From Lachnospiraceae bacterium (GTDB lineage: Bacteria; Bacillota; Clostridia; Lachnospirales; Lachnospiraceae), in NCBI GenBank assembly GCA_902381685.1, contig LR698958.1, forward strand, positions 1,808,833-1,872,832: a stretch of 64,000 nucleotides of DNA, in the 5' to 3' direction. A program made the translations under genes and the position numbers. Positions 43,430 through 51,850 of the stretch are shown here, one piece after another. The notes beneath the pieces are model-generated. The model was not told where the DNA came from. It saw nothing but the letters and a program-made list of their open reading frames with translations, and ran no database searches. Position 1 is the first letter of the stretch. Each line of letters begins with the position of its first letter.

Positions 43430-44353
43430 CTACCACTCAATCAGGCTTGCTCCCCATGAAAGTCCCGCGCCAAATCCCGCCATTACAATTTTCATTCCTT
43501 TTCTTAACAAACCTTTCTGATTCATCTCGTCTAGCAAAATCGGAATACTCGCCGAGGAAGTATTTCCATATTCCTGAAGATTCATGGGAAATTTTTCTAT
43601 TTCTATTTTTAATCTTTTTGCCACGGCTTCCACAATTCTTCTGTTAGCCTGATGCAGTATGAAGTAATGAATCTCTTCCTTTTTCAAGCCGTTTGCCTCC
43701 AACAGTTCGCAAATACATTTCGGCACCTGCTTTACGGCAAACTTAAATACTTCCTGACCGTCCATGTGAATAAAATCATTCTGCTCACAGGTGAGCGCCT
43801 TTCCTTTTTCACCGTCCGAATGTGTGATGATCGAAGGTTGTGTTCCCTCCTTTGCTTTCACCACAACCGCACCTGCGCCGTCTCCAAATAAAATACATGT
43901 TCCCCGGTCTTTCCAGTCAATTAGATTGGAAAGACATTCTGCTCCAATCACAATTCCTGTTCGGTATATTCCACTTGCGATATAAGCCTGCGCCGTATTG
44001 TACGCAAACAGGAAACCGCTGCACGCCGCATTCAAATCAAAACAGACCGCATTCACTGCCCCGATTTCTTTCTGCACCTCACAGGCGGCACATGGCAGAA
44101 TTACATTTGAAGATATGGTGGACACAATAATAAAACCGATTTCCTCTGCCGATATATTGGCATTTTTCAATGCGCTTTCTGCAGATTTTACCGCCATACT
44201 CACCGTATTTTCCCCGTCTGCAATATGTCGTCTTACGATTCCTGTCCTTTCCCGTATCCACTCATCACTTGTCTCCACAAGTTTTGACAAATCATTATTA
44301 TCCATAACATTGGGTGGGGCGTATGCCCCTGTCCCACATATTTTTCCTATCAT
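43430..44353 (-). CDS. fabH: 3-oxoacyl-ACP synthase III (KAS III)
   Basis: Starts fatty-acid synthesis by joining acetyl-CoA to malonyl-ACP. 307 residues from the ATG at 44353 (GGAGAAG eight bases upstream); the extra 11 residues of the longer frame are unlikely. Catalytic Cys in NAACSGFLFA, His in FILHQANRRI, Asn in EYGNTSSASIP. First gene of the operon. Confidence 0.96.
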   Translation of the reverse strand: MIGKICGTGAYAPPNVMDNNDLSKLVETSDEWIRERTGIVRRHIADGENTVSMAVKSAESALKNANISAEEIGFIIVSTISSNVILPCAACEVQKEIGAVNAVCFDLNAACSGFLFAYNTAQAYIASGIYRTGIVIGAECLSNLIDWKDRGTCILFGDGAGAVVVKAKEGTQPSIITHSDGEKGKALTCEQNDFIHMDGQEVFKFAVKQVPKCICELLEANGLKKEEIHYFILHQANRRIVEAVAKRLKIEIEKFPMNLQEYGNTSSASIPILLDEMNQKGLLRKGMKIVMAGFGAGLSWGASLIEW

Positions 44354-44382
44354 TTTCTCTTCTCCATATTTTGTTTTGAGTT

Positions 44383-44430
44383 TCAAATATTTTGATATTC
44401 AAAGTATACTACTAAAAAAACATTTGTCAA
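44383..44430 (-). promoter_or_regulatory. Fatty-acid operon promoter with overlapping FabT-like operators
   Basis: On the minus strand, TTGACA (44430-44425) and TATACT (44408-44403) are 16 bp apart. Two overlapping palindromes, TTTGA-ATA-TCAAA (44403-44391) and TCAAA-ATA-TTTGA (44395-44383), begin at the -10 box and cover the predicted start. This matches the FabT-type TTTGAnnnTCAAA pattern. Binding there would block initiation when acyl-ACP accumulates. Confidence 0.7.
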
Positions 44431-44520
44431 TAAAAATTTTTATCTTTTCCCAAAATAAACTCCGTCCATTCAGCCATACTATATTAAAAAAGCCGTTATT
44501 TACAATAAAGGAGACTGTCT

Positions 44521-45513
44521 ATGAAAACTCTTGACTACATCAAAACAATCAAAATTTCTTTCGGGTGCTGCATCGCTTTTTTTATCGCTGAGGTTTTCTC
44601 TCTAAACTTTTCTACCTCCGTTATCACAATCACTCTTCTCAGCATTTTAAATACGAAAAAGGATACTTTTCTCGTTGCCGGAAAGCGTCTTCTCTCCTTT
44701 TTCATCGCTGTATTTGTCGCAATATTATTTTTTCCGTTTTTAAATTATTCTCTGCTTAGCCTCGGTATTTATCTTGCCGTCTATCAGTTACTCTGTCAAT
44801 TTTGGCATTTAACCGAAGGCTTTTCCATGAGTACCGTTCTTATGCTGCATCTTTGGAAAACTAAGAAAATGTCTCTTCCTCTTCTTGCCAACGAACTGGG
44901 ACTTATGTTAATCGGTATTTCTATGGGAATTTTGATGAACTTGTATATGCCCAATAAAGTCGAAAAAATCAGAAAGGCGCAGAAAGACATAGAGGAAAAA
45001 ATGTCGCAAATTTTATTTACAATGTCCCGTGCTATTTTTCAGGAGTATTTAAGTGAGAGTATCGCTCAAAATCTGTCCGAATTAGAAAACCTTCTCTCTA
45101 CCTCTCTTACCCATGCACAATATACACAGAAAAATTTTTTTCTGAAAGATATGAGTTATTATGTTTCCTACATTCGCATGCGCTCCGAACAGACCGCACT
45201 TTTAAAACAAATCCATCGAAATCTTCCGCGTCTGCAGGAATCCTATTTACAGACCAATTTAGTTTCCAAATTTATGCGTGTCGTTGCCATTTCTATGGAA
45301 AATTATGATAATGCAGAAGATTTATTAAAATATCTTTCTCTTCTCCGCCAAAAATTTCGCGCAGCCTCTCTCCCATCTTCCAGACAGGAATTTGAATCCC
45401 GCGCGGTGCTTTATGAGATTGTAAACGAATTGAGGGAAATGCTTATTTTAAAAAGGGATTTTACAAAAAATCTGTCCTCCCATCAAATCGAAACATTTTG
45501 GGTACAAAAATAG
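44521..45513 (+). CDS. Aromatic acid exporter (ArAE/FUSC-like) family membrane protein
   Basis: 330 residues. Five or six helices in the first 150 residues (SFGCCIAFFIAEVFSLNFST, VITITLLSIL, FFIAVFVAILFFPFL and others), then a large helical cytoplasmic domain (about 150-330). This fits DUF939/ArAE_1 proteins of Firmicutes. The substrate is unknown. Divergent from the fatty-acid operon, with an ATAAAGGAG ribosome site. Confidence 0.8.
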   Translation: MKTLDYIKTIKISFGCCIAFFIAEVFSLNFSTSVITITLLSILNTKKDTFLVAGKRLLSFFIAVFVAILFFPFLNYSLLSLGIYLAVYQLLCQFWHLTEGFSMSTVLMLHLWKTKKMSLPLLANELGLMLIGISMGILMNLYMPNKVEKIRKAQKDIEEKMSQILFTMSRAIFQEYLSESIAQNLSELENLLSTSLTHAQYTQKNFFLKDMSYYVSYIRMRSEQTALLKQIHRNLPRLQESYLQTNLVSKFMRVVAISMENYDNAEDLLKYLSLLRQKFRAASLPSSRQEFESRAVLYEIVNELREMLILKRDFTKNLSSHQIETFWVQK

Positions 45514-45532
45514 AGTGTGCATTCGCACCACC

Positions 45533-45967
45533 CTATTTTTGTACTTTCTCCACGATTAGTTTCACTCCGATAATATCCAAAACTTTGACGATCTCATCTT
45601 TCTCAATAACGTCCACAGTATCTTTCGCCCTTGCTGTCCATTCCTGACCGTCCACGACGGCTGCCCCTGTCTCATTCAGATTATCAATTGTTTCTGTCAC
45701 CTTTGCCGTCTTTCCGATAATGCTTTCATAGTTTGTCTTTGTCCGCCCTGCGTTAATATATTTCTTTGCAAACGGACGTGTAAATACCATCAGCACTACC
45801 GATACGACAAAAAAGGCAACTATTTGCCAAATAAGATTTACCCCTAACTGATTTAAGATCAGTGCCACCAGAGCACCGCCGGCCAACCATATGGAAGTAA
45901 GCCCAACCGTTATAATCTCAACAATCAAAAAAACTAATATTAATCCTAACCAAATTACACTTTCCAT
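45533..45967 (-). CDS. NfeD family membrane protein
   Basis: 144 residues: four hydrophobic segments in the first 75, then a C-terminal OB-fold (about 85-144) with IGKTAKVTETIDNLNETGAAVVDGQEW, the NfeD-C pattern. NfeD proteins usually work with a flotillin/SPFH partner in membrane microdomains; none is next to it here. Convergent with the exporter-like gene. Confidence 0.88.
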   Translation of the reverse strand: MESVIWLGLILVFLIVEIITVGLTSIWLAGGALVALILNQLGVNLIWQIVAFFVVSVVLMVFTRPFAKKYINAGRTKTNYESIIGKTAKVTETIDNLNETGAAVVDGQEWTARAKDTVDVIEKDEIVKVLDIIGVKLIVEKVQK

Positions 45968-46011
45968 AGAAATCCCTCCTATTTCCGTCTGCCCGAATAT
46001 CGATTTCCGGT

Positions 46012-46170
46012 TTATGGAATTTCTTCAAGGAATTCAGGACATTGCCGTAAAAAACTTTTAAATTCCTCCTCGGTTAAATCTCGTATTATTCGGGCATTAT
46101 ATTCTTTATCATCTTGCAACAGTATATGTATTGCCTGCATCATTTGTTTTTCTTCTAAATTATTTTTCAT
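46012..46170 (-). CDS. Small protein of unknown function (52 residues)
   Basis: The ATG at 46170 follows AGAGGT. The sequence is acidic and helical, MKNNLEEKQMMQAIHILLQD and so on. It is divergent from the XRE gene at 46286 and shares the palindromic operator between them. Could be an antitoxin-like partner or an unrelated small protein; not recognised. Confidence 0.5.
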   Translation of the reverse strand: MKNNLEEKQMMQAIHILLQDDKEYNARIIRDLTEEEFKSFLRQCPEFLEEIP

Positions 46171-46216
46171 TTTGCTTACCTCTAACTTAAACTTTTCTCC
46201 ATTCAAGTTGTGATTT

Positions 46217-46234
46217 TGCAACCATATAGTTGCA
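46217..46234. promoter_or_regulatory. Palindromic operator between the XRE gene and the small divergent gene
   Basis: TGCAAC-n6-GTTGCA, a perfect inverted repeat in the 115-bp intergenic region. It is the natural candidate target for the XRE protein encoded at 46286. Confidence 0.55.
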
Positions 46235-46285
46235 TTTCTACTTTCATTATGCCACTAAATGATAGCCTTATCAAGAGGTGATTTT

Positions 46286-46519
46286 ATGTATTTAAAACGT
46301 TTGAAAGATTTAAGAACTGACCATGATTTAACACAGGAAAATATGGCTGATATTTTGAAATGCCATCGTGAAGTTTATAGAAGATATGAAAGCGGTATCC
46401 GCACGATTCCCATTGACTATCTGGTGACGATAGCAAAGTATTACAATACAAGCACAGATTATCTGTTGGAATTGACAGATGTGAAAACACCTTATCCGCC
46501 GACAAAGAAAAAGAGTTAA
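46286..46519 (+). CDS. XRE-family HTH regulator (small)
   Basis: 77 residues from the ATG at 46286 (AAGAGGTGA upstream). A single HTH domain, LRTDHDLTQENMADILKCHREV and on, ending TSTDYLLELT and a Lys-rich tail. It probably represses itself and the small divergent gene through the TGCAAC/GTTGCA repeat. Confidence 0.85.
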   Translation: MYLKRLKDLRTDHDLTQENMADILKCHREVYRRYESGIRTIPIDYLVTIAKYYNTSTDYLLELTDVKTPYPPTKKKS

Positions 46520-46660
46520 TCTCTGTAATTCAGAAGTGCGGATTATTCAAATACGGAAATATCTTTTAATATAATTTATATTCTATTACTTACAAGAATA
46601 ATCCCCTTCTGTTTTCTATAATGAAATTTGTTCCATGCCTCCTATTTCTGCATAGAAATG

Positions 46661-46686
46661 GAGCAGAACCCCAAAAGATTCTGCTC
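46661..46686. terminator. Hairpin between the XRE gene and the zinc-ribbon cluster
   Basis: Arms GAGCAGAA (46661-46668) and TTCTGCTC (46679-46686) are perfect; the loop is ten bases. The tails are AT-rich but lack a long T tract. The location between converging genes suggests a shared terminator. Confidence 0.45.
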
Positions 46687-46735
46687 TGTCAGATATTGTT
46701 TTACTATTATGCTATGTAATTGAAAATGGATACTT

Positions 46736-48154
46736 TTACTTAGATTTTAGAACTCCGTCAAATCCGCTACCTGTGACTTCTACTTGACCATTTTTAAATG
46801 TAGCAGTTCCATATATCTCTTTAGAAATACTGTCTACAATTGCCAATCCCCCGTCTCCTTGTGTATATAATCTACCATTAATTTCCAATCCATTATTATA
46901 TTTTACATGAATTGCCGCTATATCTGCCCCCGTAGGAACATATTCTGTGCTTGCTTCTGCCATTTGTTCTGATACTGTGATTATCGTTGTATCGTTTTCA
47001 TAAGTTCCTTCGATTTCCAAATCAGGTGTAGAAGTACCACTAATTCTACGATAATTTCCCCAACCTTGCCCTGCTCCTGATGTTACACCAAGCAATCCAT
47101 TTTCATTTTTATAAAATGTATAATATTGCCCTTCTAAATAATCTTTACCTGCGCTGCATCCGGATTCTTTCTGCTCAACTTGCCCGCTTGCTGTATACAT
47201 TACATAAGACCACTCATATCCAATAGAAGCAATTACAAGACGTTCTCCTGAATCATCATCCTTATATGTACCTGCCCAGCCCATTGTAATTGGGTCTGTC
47301 AATACATTCTCCTCTTCACTGCTCTCTGATGACTCTTCTTGTGGTTCTTTTACTGGTTCTTCTTTAGGTTCTGTTTCTTCCTTTTTAGGCACTTCAGACT
47401 CTTTATCTTTTTTCACTGTTTTCAATTCTTTATCATCCACATTTGATTTAATATCTTTATATGTCAAATGTGCAACATCCTCTTTGGTAAGGTCAATATA
47501 ATTTAAATCATCTACAAAATTATCTATGCCTGATTTTAACATAATTGCAATATCATCCTTCTTAATCTGTTGTGCATACTTTTTCTTGAGTTCATATCTT
47601 TCTCCATCTACAATGAATGTTATTTCATCTTCTTCTACATCATATGTAATAACTGATAAGTTTTCTCCCTCAACTTCCGCATCACAGTACATATTTAAGT
47701 TTTCAGTCTTTAAATTATATCTAACTGTTCCATCATCTCCTAATTCTCCAATTCCCCATGCTTCCTCAAAATATTCACTCAAAGTTGAATCTGGTATGAT
47801 TACGAACGCAGATTCCTTTGTATAGCATAATGTCCACATATCACCATAGGTAAATTCATATCCATTCTCTGTTTTACTAACCGTCGTAGAAGTTTTCAAT
47901 TTTTCCACAATTTCTTTTGTATTAGAGTTTCCTCCGAACATTTTCATTACAAGAATAATTACTGCTATAATAACCGCTATGATTCCCACCAGAGCTATTG
48001 CTTTTCCTGATTTCTTCTTTTTAGGTTTATCTATATCACTCCTGTTTTTCACATCCGAACTATTCGACGCCTTTTCCTCTTGTATTAACTTTCCACAATT
48101 TGGGCAAAACACATCATTATCTTTTATCTCTTTCCCACAATTTTCACAAAACAT
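46736..48154 (-). CDS. Zinc-ribbon membrane protein (472 residues)
   Basis: An N-terminal zinc ribbon (MFCENCGKEIKDNDVFCPNC), a linker, one helix at about 51-69 (AIALVGIIAVIIAVIILVMKMF), an extracellular beta-rich domain (70-250), a Glu/Lys/Ser-rich linker (about 250-290), and a second beta-rich domain (about 290-472). Zinc-ribbon plus one helix is common in Firmicutes, with an unknown role. It is the last gene of a five-gene run of proteins in which four start with similar ribbons. Confidence 0.75.
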   Translation of the reverse strand: MFCENCGKEIKDNDVFCPNCGKLIQEEKASNSSDVKNRSDIDKPKKKKSGKAIALVGIIAVIIAVIILVMKMFGGNSNTKEIVEKLKTSTTVSKTENGYEFTYGDMWTLCYTKESAFVIIPDSTLSEYFEEAWGIGELGDDGTVRYNLKTENLNMYCDAEVEGENLSVITYDVEEDEITFIVDGERYELKKKYAQQIKKDDIAIMLKSGIDNFVDDLNYIDLTKEDVAHLTYKDIKSNVDDKELKTVKKDKESEVPKKEETEPKEEPVKEPQEESSESSEEENVLTDPITMGWAGTYKDDDSGERLVIASIGYEWSYVMYTASGQVEQKESGCSAGKDYLEGQYYTFYKNENGLLGVTSGAGQGWGNYRRISGTSTPDLEIEGTYENDTTIITVSEQMAEASTEYVPTGADIAAIHVKYNNGLEINGRLYTQGDGGLAIVDSISKEIYGTATFKNGQVEVTGSGFDGVLKSK

Positions 48155-48186
48155 TTTTCCACATCCTTTATCTCTTTTTTATAATT

Positions 48187-48714
48187 TTAATATAATGTCG
48201 CAGTCGTCTCATATCCATCATACTCTAAAATCAGTGTCGCTCCATCAACATCACATTCCGCAAAACTCAATCCGTAAAATTCCAAGATATTCCCCTCTAC
48301 ATCTTCAATCGCAAAATCCCAATCAAGATTATCTTCTGTAATTATGAATTCTATATTCATTTTTTCCCCATCACATAATATATTTTCGTCTAGCAAATCT
48401 TCTTCCCAGTTGTCTACATTTGGTTCAGAAGCATAGAGGGCACAAATATCAAAACCTGTATTATTAACTACACGCACATTAAACTTCAACGTTTCCTCTT
48501 TAGAACTCCATTTAAATATACCTATTACCACAACAATCACTAAAGCAATAATTGCAATAGTTTTCCAGTTTTTCTTTTTACTAGCACCCTTAATCGCAAA
48601 AGTTTTTTGTGATTCTGGCTCTGAACCAGTTCCTCTTTTTTTAATTTCTGATCCACAATTCCTACAGAACCTTTCACCATCTTTTATTTCTTTTCCACAG
48701 TTTTCACAAAACAT
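48187..48714 (-). CDS. Zinc-ribbon membrane protein (175 residues)
   Basis: N-terminal ribbon MFCENCGKEIKDGERFCRNCG, a Lys-rich linker, a helix at about 53-69 (TIAIIALVIVVVIGIF), then an extracellular domain of about 100 residues with VRVVNNTGFDICALYASEP, similar to domains found in secreted Firmicutes proteins. The first 20 residues are nearly those of the 472-residue protein, so the ribbon parts are recently related. Confidence 0.75.
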   Translation of the reverse strand: MFCENCGKEIKDGERFCRNCGSEIKKRGTGSEPESQKTFAIKGASKKKNWKTIAIIALVIVVVIGIFKWSSKEETLKFNVRVVNNTGFDICALYASEPNVDNWEEDLLDENILCDGEKMNIEFIITEDNLDWDFAIEDVEGNILEFYGLSFAECDVDGATLILEYDGYETTATLY

Positions 48715-48751
48715 AATTATCTCCTCGCACTCTTACTCCTAATCTTCTTCA

Positions 48752-49093
48752 CTACATAAAATATCTTAAATATTTCATAATAAAATTTCCAAATGCATAT
48801 CCACACACAAAACCAGTTACCAGTCTACGCAGATTATTTGATTCTCTCTGAAACTTGTATTGTACAAACCAATCTACAAACATAATCAAACAGAACAATA
48901 TTGCGGTTAAATTAGAAATTTCAGCAATTTTAAATAAAGCAACTCCCAAAATTTCTCCAATAAACACTCCTGTACATCTAGCACATACTGGAAATTGCTT
49001 TCCATGATAGAAGAAACTTCGTTCCGGTAATTGATGACATCCTGTTGCTCTTCCTATCATTATAACTTTCTTATATATTCTTTTTTTATCCAT
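48752..49093 (-). CDS. DUF2085 family membrane protein
   Basis: 113 residues from the ATG at 49093, since the ATG at 49099 leaves no room for a ribosome site. The family motif is clear: CHQLPERSFFYHGKQFPVCARCTGVFIGEILG, whose Cys/His residues probably bind a metal. Helices follow at about 45-60, 62-82 and 90-105. Its start overlaps the preceding zinc-ribbon gene's stop, so they are co-translated. Function unknown. Confidence 0.8.
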   Translation of the reverse strand: MDKKRIYKKVIMIGRATGCHQLPERSFFYHGKQFPVCARCTGVFIGEILGVALFKIAEISNLTAILFCLIMFVDWFVQYKFQRESNNLRRLVTGFVCGYAFGNFIMKYLRYFM

Positions 49094-49100
49094 AATCATC

Positions 49101-49928
49101 CTACTCTGCAAAATATATTAAAATCGGACAAACAATAATCAATGTAACCGCTAGAGATATCATCGAATATTTTATGCTATCCCAAAATTCTTTCTTCTTC
49201 TCCACTTCTAAAATATCCCAAACACTATACCCTAATTGTTTGTCTATATCTTCACATAATTGATAGAAAAAATATAGTGGTACGGAAACTCCCACTATAA
49301 CGGCTATAAAAACGATTATGAGTGTTCTCAAAAATCCATTCACAAGTTCATCCAATATTGGATAGAGCAAAAGAGAACCAATAGAGCCATAACAGAGACA
49401 ATTTATAACCATCTTGTCTATAAATACCCTCATCATTTCCACAGCATCGTGTTGTGCTAGATGTTGTTTTCCACAATTTTTGCATCCCCACCATGTTTGA
49501 GAAATACTCTTTACTTTAGAACCAGAGCCGAACGATCCACACAATACTCCAAACGGACCAAGCAGACACATTCCACAACAGCCTCTCCCTATACTGTAAC
49601 CTTTAGTTTTTATCTCCGTTTCGCTCTTGACAATTGGAAAGGTATCCTCGCTGTTACAATACGGACACATAGAATCTTTTGGGATATTCGGTTCTGTCTG
49701 AATCACTTTATCAATCGTACGGATAATATTTATCCCAGTATCCTTTATACATTCGATTAGCACCTTAAAAAACTCAACAAGTGATTCCCAAAGCGTTTTA
49801 TCCGTGTTATTACCCTGAAATGAATTTTCAGTTCTTTCTACTTGCTCATCATTTACCCGATTACCACAATTAGGGCAGTATTGATCCTCTTCATTTATTT
49901 CATTTCCACATTTTCCACAATATTTCAT
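49101..49928 (-). CDS. Zinc-ribbon membrane protein with extra Cys-rich domains (275 residues)
   Basis: N-terminal ribbon MKYCGKCGNEINEEDQYCPNCG, a second Cys site CPYCNSED (about 90), a Gly/Cys-rich GRGCCGMCLLGPFGVLCGSFGSG segment, a further pair WGCKNCGKQH, then three helices (about 180-200, 207-232, 254-272). The layout is a membrane-anchored multi-ribbon protein. The double ribbon in the middle reads like an inserted LITAF-like motif, but I do not claim the family. Confidence 0.7.
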   Translation of the reverse strand: MKYCGKCGNEINEEDQYCPNCGNRVNDEQVERTENSFQGNNTDKTLWESLVEFFKVLIECIKDTGINIIRTIDKVIQTEPNIPKDSMCPYCNSEDTFPIVKSETEIKTKGYSIGRGCCGMCLLGPFGVLCGSFGSGSKVKSISQTWWGCKNCGKQHLAQHDAVEMMRVFIDKMVINCLCYGSIGSLLLYPILDELVNGFLRTLIIVFIAVIVGVSVPLYFFYQLCEDIDKQLGYSVWDILEVEKKKEFWDSIKYSMISLAVTLIIVCPILIYFAE

Positions 49929-49942
49929 CTTATACACACTCC

Positions 49943-50494
49943 CTATTCTTTCCTAACCAATGCCCGAAATCGCTCTACATCTTCAGTCATTCCATTTACA
50001 GGAATTTCAAAATTCAGTCCATTTTTCATTTTCAAATTTAAAATCTTTCCATAACCTGTATACAAAAAAATTGCTATCAATAGAAGCCATGCTATATCTG
50101 TTGTATCCAACAGAAAGATTACCCCAAATAGTGCCGCATACATTGTATCCCAAAAATCCATTTTTGTTTTTAATTCCATTGAACTAATTTCTGATAATTT
50201 TATCTCCAAATGGTTCGCTTTATCTTTCCTTAAAAATCTATGTGTCTTTTGATTTATCTCTAAACCATCTCCATCATTATTTACCTTTGTTTGGATAATT
50301 TTGTATCGTAGTCTTCCAATCATTTTTACTTTTTCAAAATAAAATGCCGCTTTACTTTGCTCCACTTTATTCTTTTCTTCATTTGAAATCTCATCATTCC
50401 TCTTTTCTTGTTGCTCCAAAATATTACTTCCACATTTTGAGCAAAACTTTGTACCTTCCCTAATTTCATTTCCACAATTACTACACTTAATCAT
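49943..50494 (-). CDS. Zinc-ribbon membrane protein (183 residues)
   Basis: N-terminal ribbon MIKCSNCGNEIREGTKFCSKCG, a Lys/Glu-rich linker, a beta-rich part (about 60-110) and two closely packed helices (about 115-150) followed by a short C-terminal beta segment, suggestive of a split PH-like domain. First gene of the cluster; the intergenic region with the XRE gene contains a strong inverted repeat. Confidence 0.7.
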   Translation of the reverse strand: MIKCSNCGNEIREGTKFCSKCGSNILEQQEKRNDEISNEEKNKVEQSKAAFYFEKVKMIGRLRYKIIQTKVNNDGDGLEINQKTHRFLRKDKANHLEIKLSEISSMELKTKMDFWDTMYAALFGVIFLLDTTDIAWLLLIAIFLYTGYGKILNLKMKNGLNFEIPVNGMTEDVERFRALVRKE

Positions 50495-50553
50495 ATCCTC
50501 ATCTTCCTTTGTAACTAATATTTTTATATTTATAGATTATTATACTATAACTA

Positions 50554-50584
50554 AACAAATATTACAATTAGATAAATATTTGTT
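50554..50584. promoter_or_regulatory. Palindromic operator between the zinc-ribbon cluster and its XRE gene
   Basis: Perfect 10-bp arms AACAAATATT (50554-50563) and AATATTTGTT (50575-50584), 11 nt apart, in the 102-bp divergent intergenic region. Likely target of the XRE protein; it would control both directions. Confidence 0.6.
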
Positions 50585-50596
50585 AGGAGTTATTAT

Positions 50597-50917
50597 ATGG
50601 CTAATTTGAATTTTGAACGAATTGGAGAAAAATTAAGAATAATACGACTTTCTAAAAATCTGACACAAGAATATATTGCCAATGTCGCGGATGTAAACAC
50701 CAGTCACATCAGCAACATTGAAAACAATCGTGTTAAAGTATCCCTTTCCACATTAGTACAGATATGTAATGCGTTAAATACTACTGTTGACTATGTTCTT
50801 TCTGAAGAATATAACGATGCCTCTTCTGCTATTGAACAAGAAATCATCCATGAATTACATGCTTGCGACACCAAAACAAAAGAACAGATTTTAAAAATCA
50901 TTAAGGCTTTACAGTAA
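50597..50917 (+). CDS. XRE-family HTH regulator
   Basis: 106 residues. HTH domain (about 8-62) with IIRLSKNLTQEYIANVADVN and SHISNIENNRVKVSLSTLVQ, then a short C-terminal helix pair. Ribosome site TTAGGAG. Divergent from the zinc-ribbon run; likely its regulator. Confidence 0.9.
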   Translation: MANLNFERIGEKLRIIRLSKNLTQEYIANVADVNTSHISNIENNRVKVSLSTLVQICNALNTTVDYVLSEEYNDASSAIEQEIIHELHACDTKTKEQILKIIKALQ

Positions 50918-51007
50918 TTCTTTCCGATTTCTCATTCTTGTAAAATATAATTCCACACACGAAAAAAGCCGCAACCCTTGATTTCTCAAAGATCACGACC
51001 TTATTAC

Positions 51008-51087
51008 TGCGGATGACAGGAATCGAACCTGCACGGTCTCCCACTAGATCCTAAGTCTAGCGCGTCTGCCAGTTCCGCCACATCCGC
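51008..51087 (-). tRNA. tRNA-Leu (anticodon UAG)
   Basis: Acceptor arms GCGGATG/CATCCGC, T-loop GGTTCGATTCC, long variable arm typical of Leu, and anticodon loop CTTAGGA. No encoded CCA is seen. Last in a seven-tRNA cluster read leftward. Confidence 0.92.
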
Positions 51088-51151
51088 ATATTATATTTTT
51101 AAGAATTTCTCCTTAAAATAAATATGAACAAACTTACGCTTGTTCATCAAG

Positions 51152-51224
51152 TGAAGCATCGGGGATTCGAACCCCGGACAACTTGATTAAAAGTCAAGTG
51201 CTCTACCAACTGAGCTAATGCTCC
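51152..51224 (-). tRNA. tRNA-Lys (anticodon UUU)
   Basis: Acceptor GGAGCAT pairs with ATGCTTC with one G-T wobble. D-arm TAGCTCAGTTGG, anticodon loop CTTTTAA, T-loop GGTTCGAATCC. Confidence 0.93.
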
Positions 51225-51233
51225 ATATTCAAT

Positions 51234-51305
51234 CTGGGCTAGTTGGATTCGAACCAACGAATGCAGGAGTCAAAGTCCTGTGCCTTACCGCTTGGCGATA
51301 GCCCA
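51234..51305 (-). tRNA. tRNA-Gln (anticodon UUG)
   Basis: Acceptor TGGGCTA/TAGCCCA, anticodon loop with TTG, T-loop GGTTCGAATCC. 72 nt, starting with U as usual for bacterial tRNA-Gln. Confidence 0.92.
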
Positions 51306-51316
51306 CTATATTTGAG

Positions 51317-51390
51317 GGTGGATAGTGGGACTCGAACCCACGATATCCAGAACCACAATCTGGCGCGCTAACCAACTGCACCATACCCAC
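51317..51390 (-). tRNA. tRNA-His (anticodon GUG)
   Basis: Acceptor GTGGGTA/TATCCAC with discriminator C and a G at the -1 position (51391), the His hallmark. Anticodon loop TTGTGGT, T-loop GGTTCGAGTCC. Confidence 0.93.
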
Positions 51391-51397
51391 CACAAAG

Positions 51398-51471
<74 letters not shown>

Positions 51472-51518
51472 ATATGCTTGTCTTAAAGTAATTTCTTATA
51501 TTAAATTGGCTTTAAGAA

Positions 51519-51589
51519 AGCGGGTGATGGGAATCGAACCCACGTATCTAGCTTGGAAGGCTAGTGTTCTACCATTGAACTACACCCGC
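51519..51589 (-). tRNA. tRNA-Gly (anticodon UCC)
   Basis: Acceptor GCGGGTG/CACCCGC, anticodon loop CTTCCAA, T-loop GGTTCGATTCC, short D-arm as usual for Gly. 71 nt. Confidence 0.93.
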
Positions 51590-51593
51590 AAAG

Positions 51594-51668
51594 TCGGGGT
51601 GACAGGATTCGAACCTGCGACCTCCTGGTCCCAAACCAGGCGCTCTAGCCAAGCTGAGCCACACCCCG
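51594..51668 (-). tRNA. tRNA-Pro (anticodon UGG)
   Basis: Acceptor CGGGGTG/CACCCCG, anticodon loop TTTGGGA, T-loop GGTTCGAATCC. First gene of the tRNA cluster. A promoter should lie in the 51669-51790 AT-rich region, but I cannot place it with confidence. Confidence 0.93.
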
Positions 51669-51789
51669 ATGTGAAGTTTTTTGTTGTCATCTCCGTGACA
51701 CAATGGTTATTATATATGCTCGTATAAGAAATGTCAACAACTTTTTTTATTTTTTTTACATTTTTTTATTTTCGCTTTTTTATCACTAA

Positions 51790-51831
51790 AACCGGCACCT
51801 GAAAGCCACCTGTTTTTCAACGGCGCCGGTT
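51790..51831 (-). terminator. Probable terminator downstream of the YfcE-like gene
   Basis: Arms AACCGGC (51790-51796) and GCCGGTT (51825-51831) are complementary, with an inner CACCTG repeat. It lies 20 bp beyond the stop of the phosphodiesterase gene on its coding strand, followed by TTAGTGATAAAAAAG. The T tract is weak. Confidence 0.4.
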
Positions 51832-51850
51832 CTGATATATGCACTCTGCT

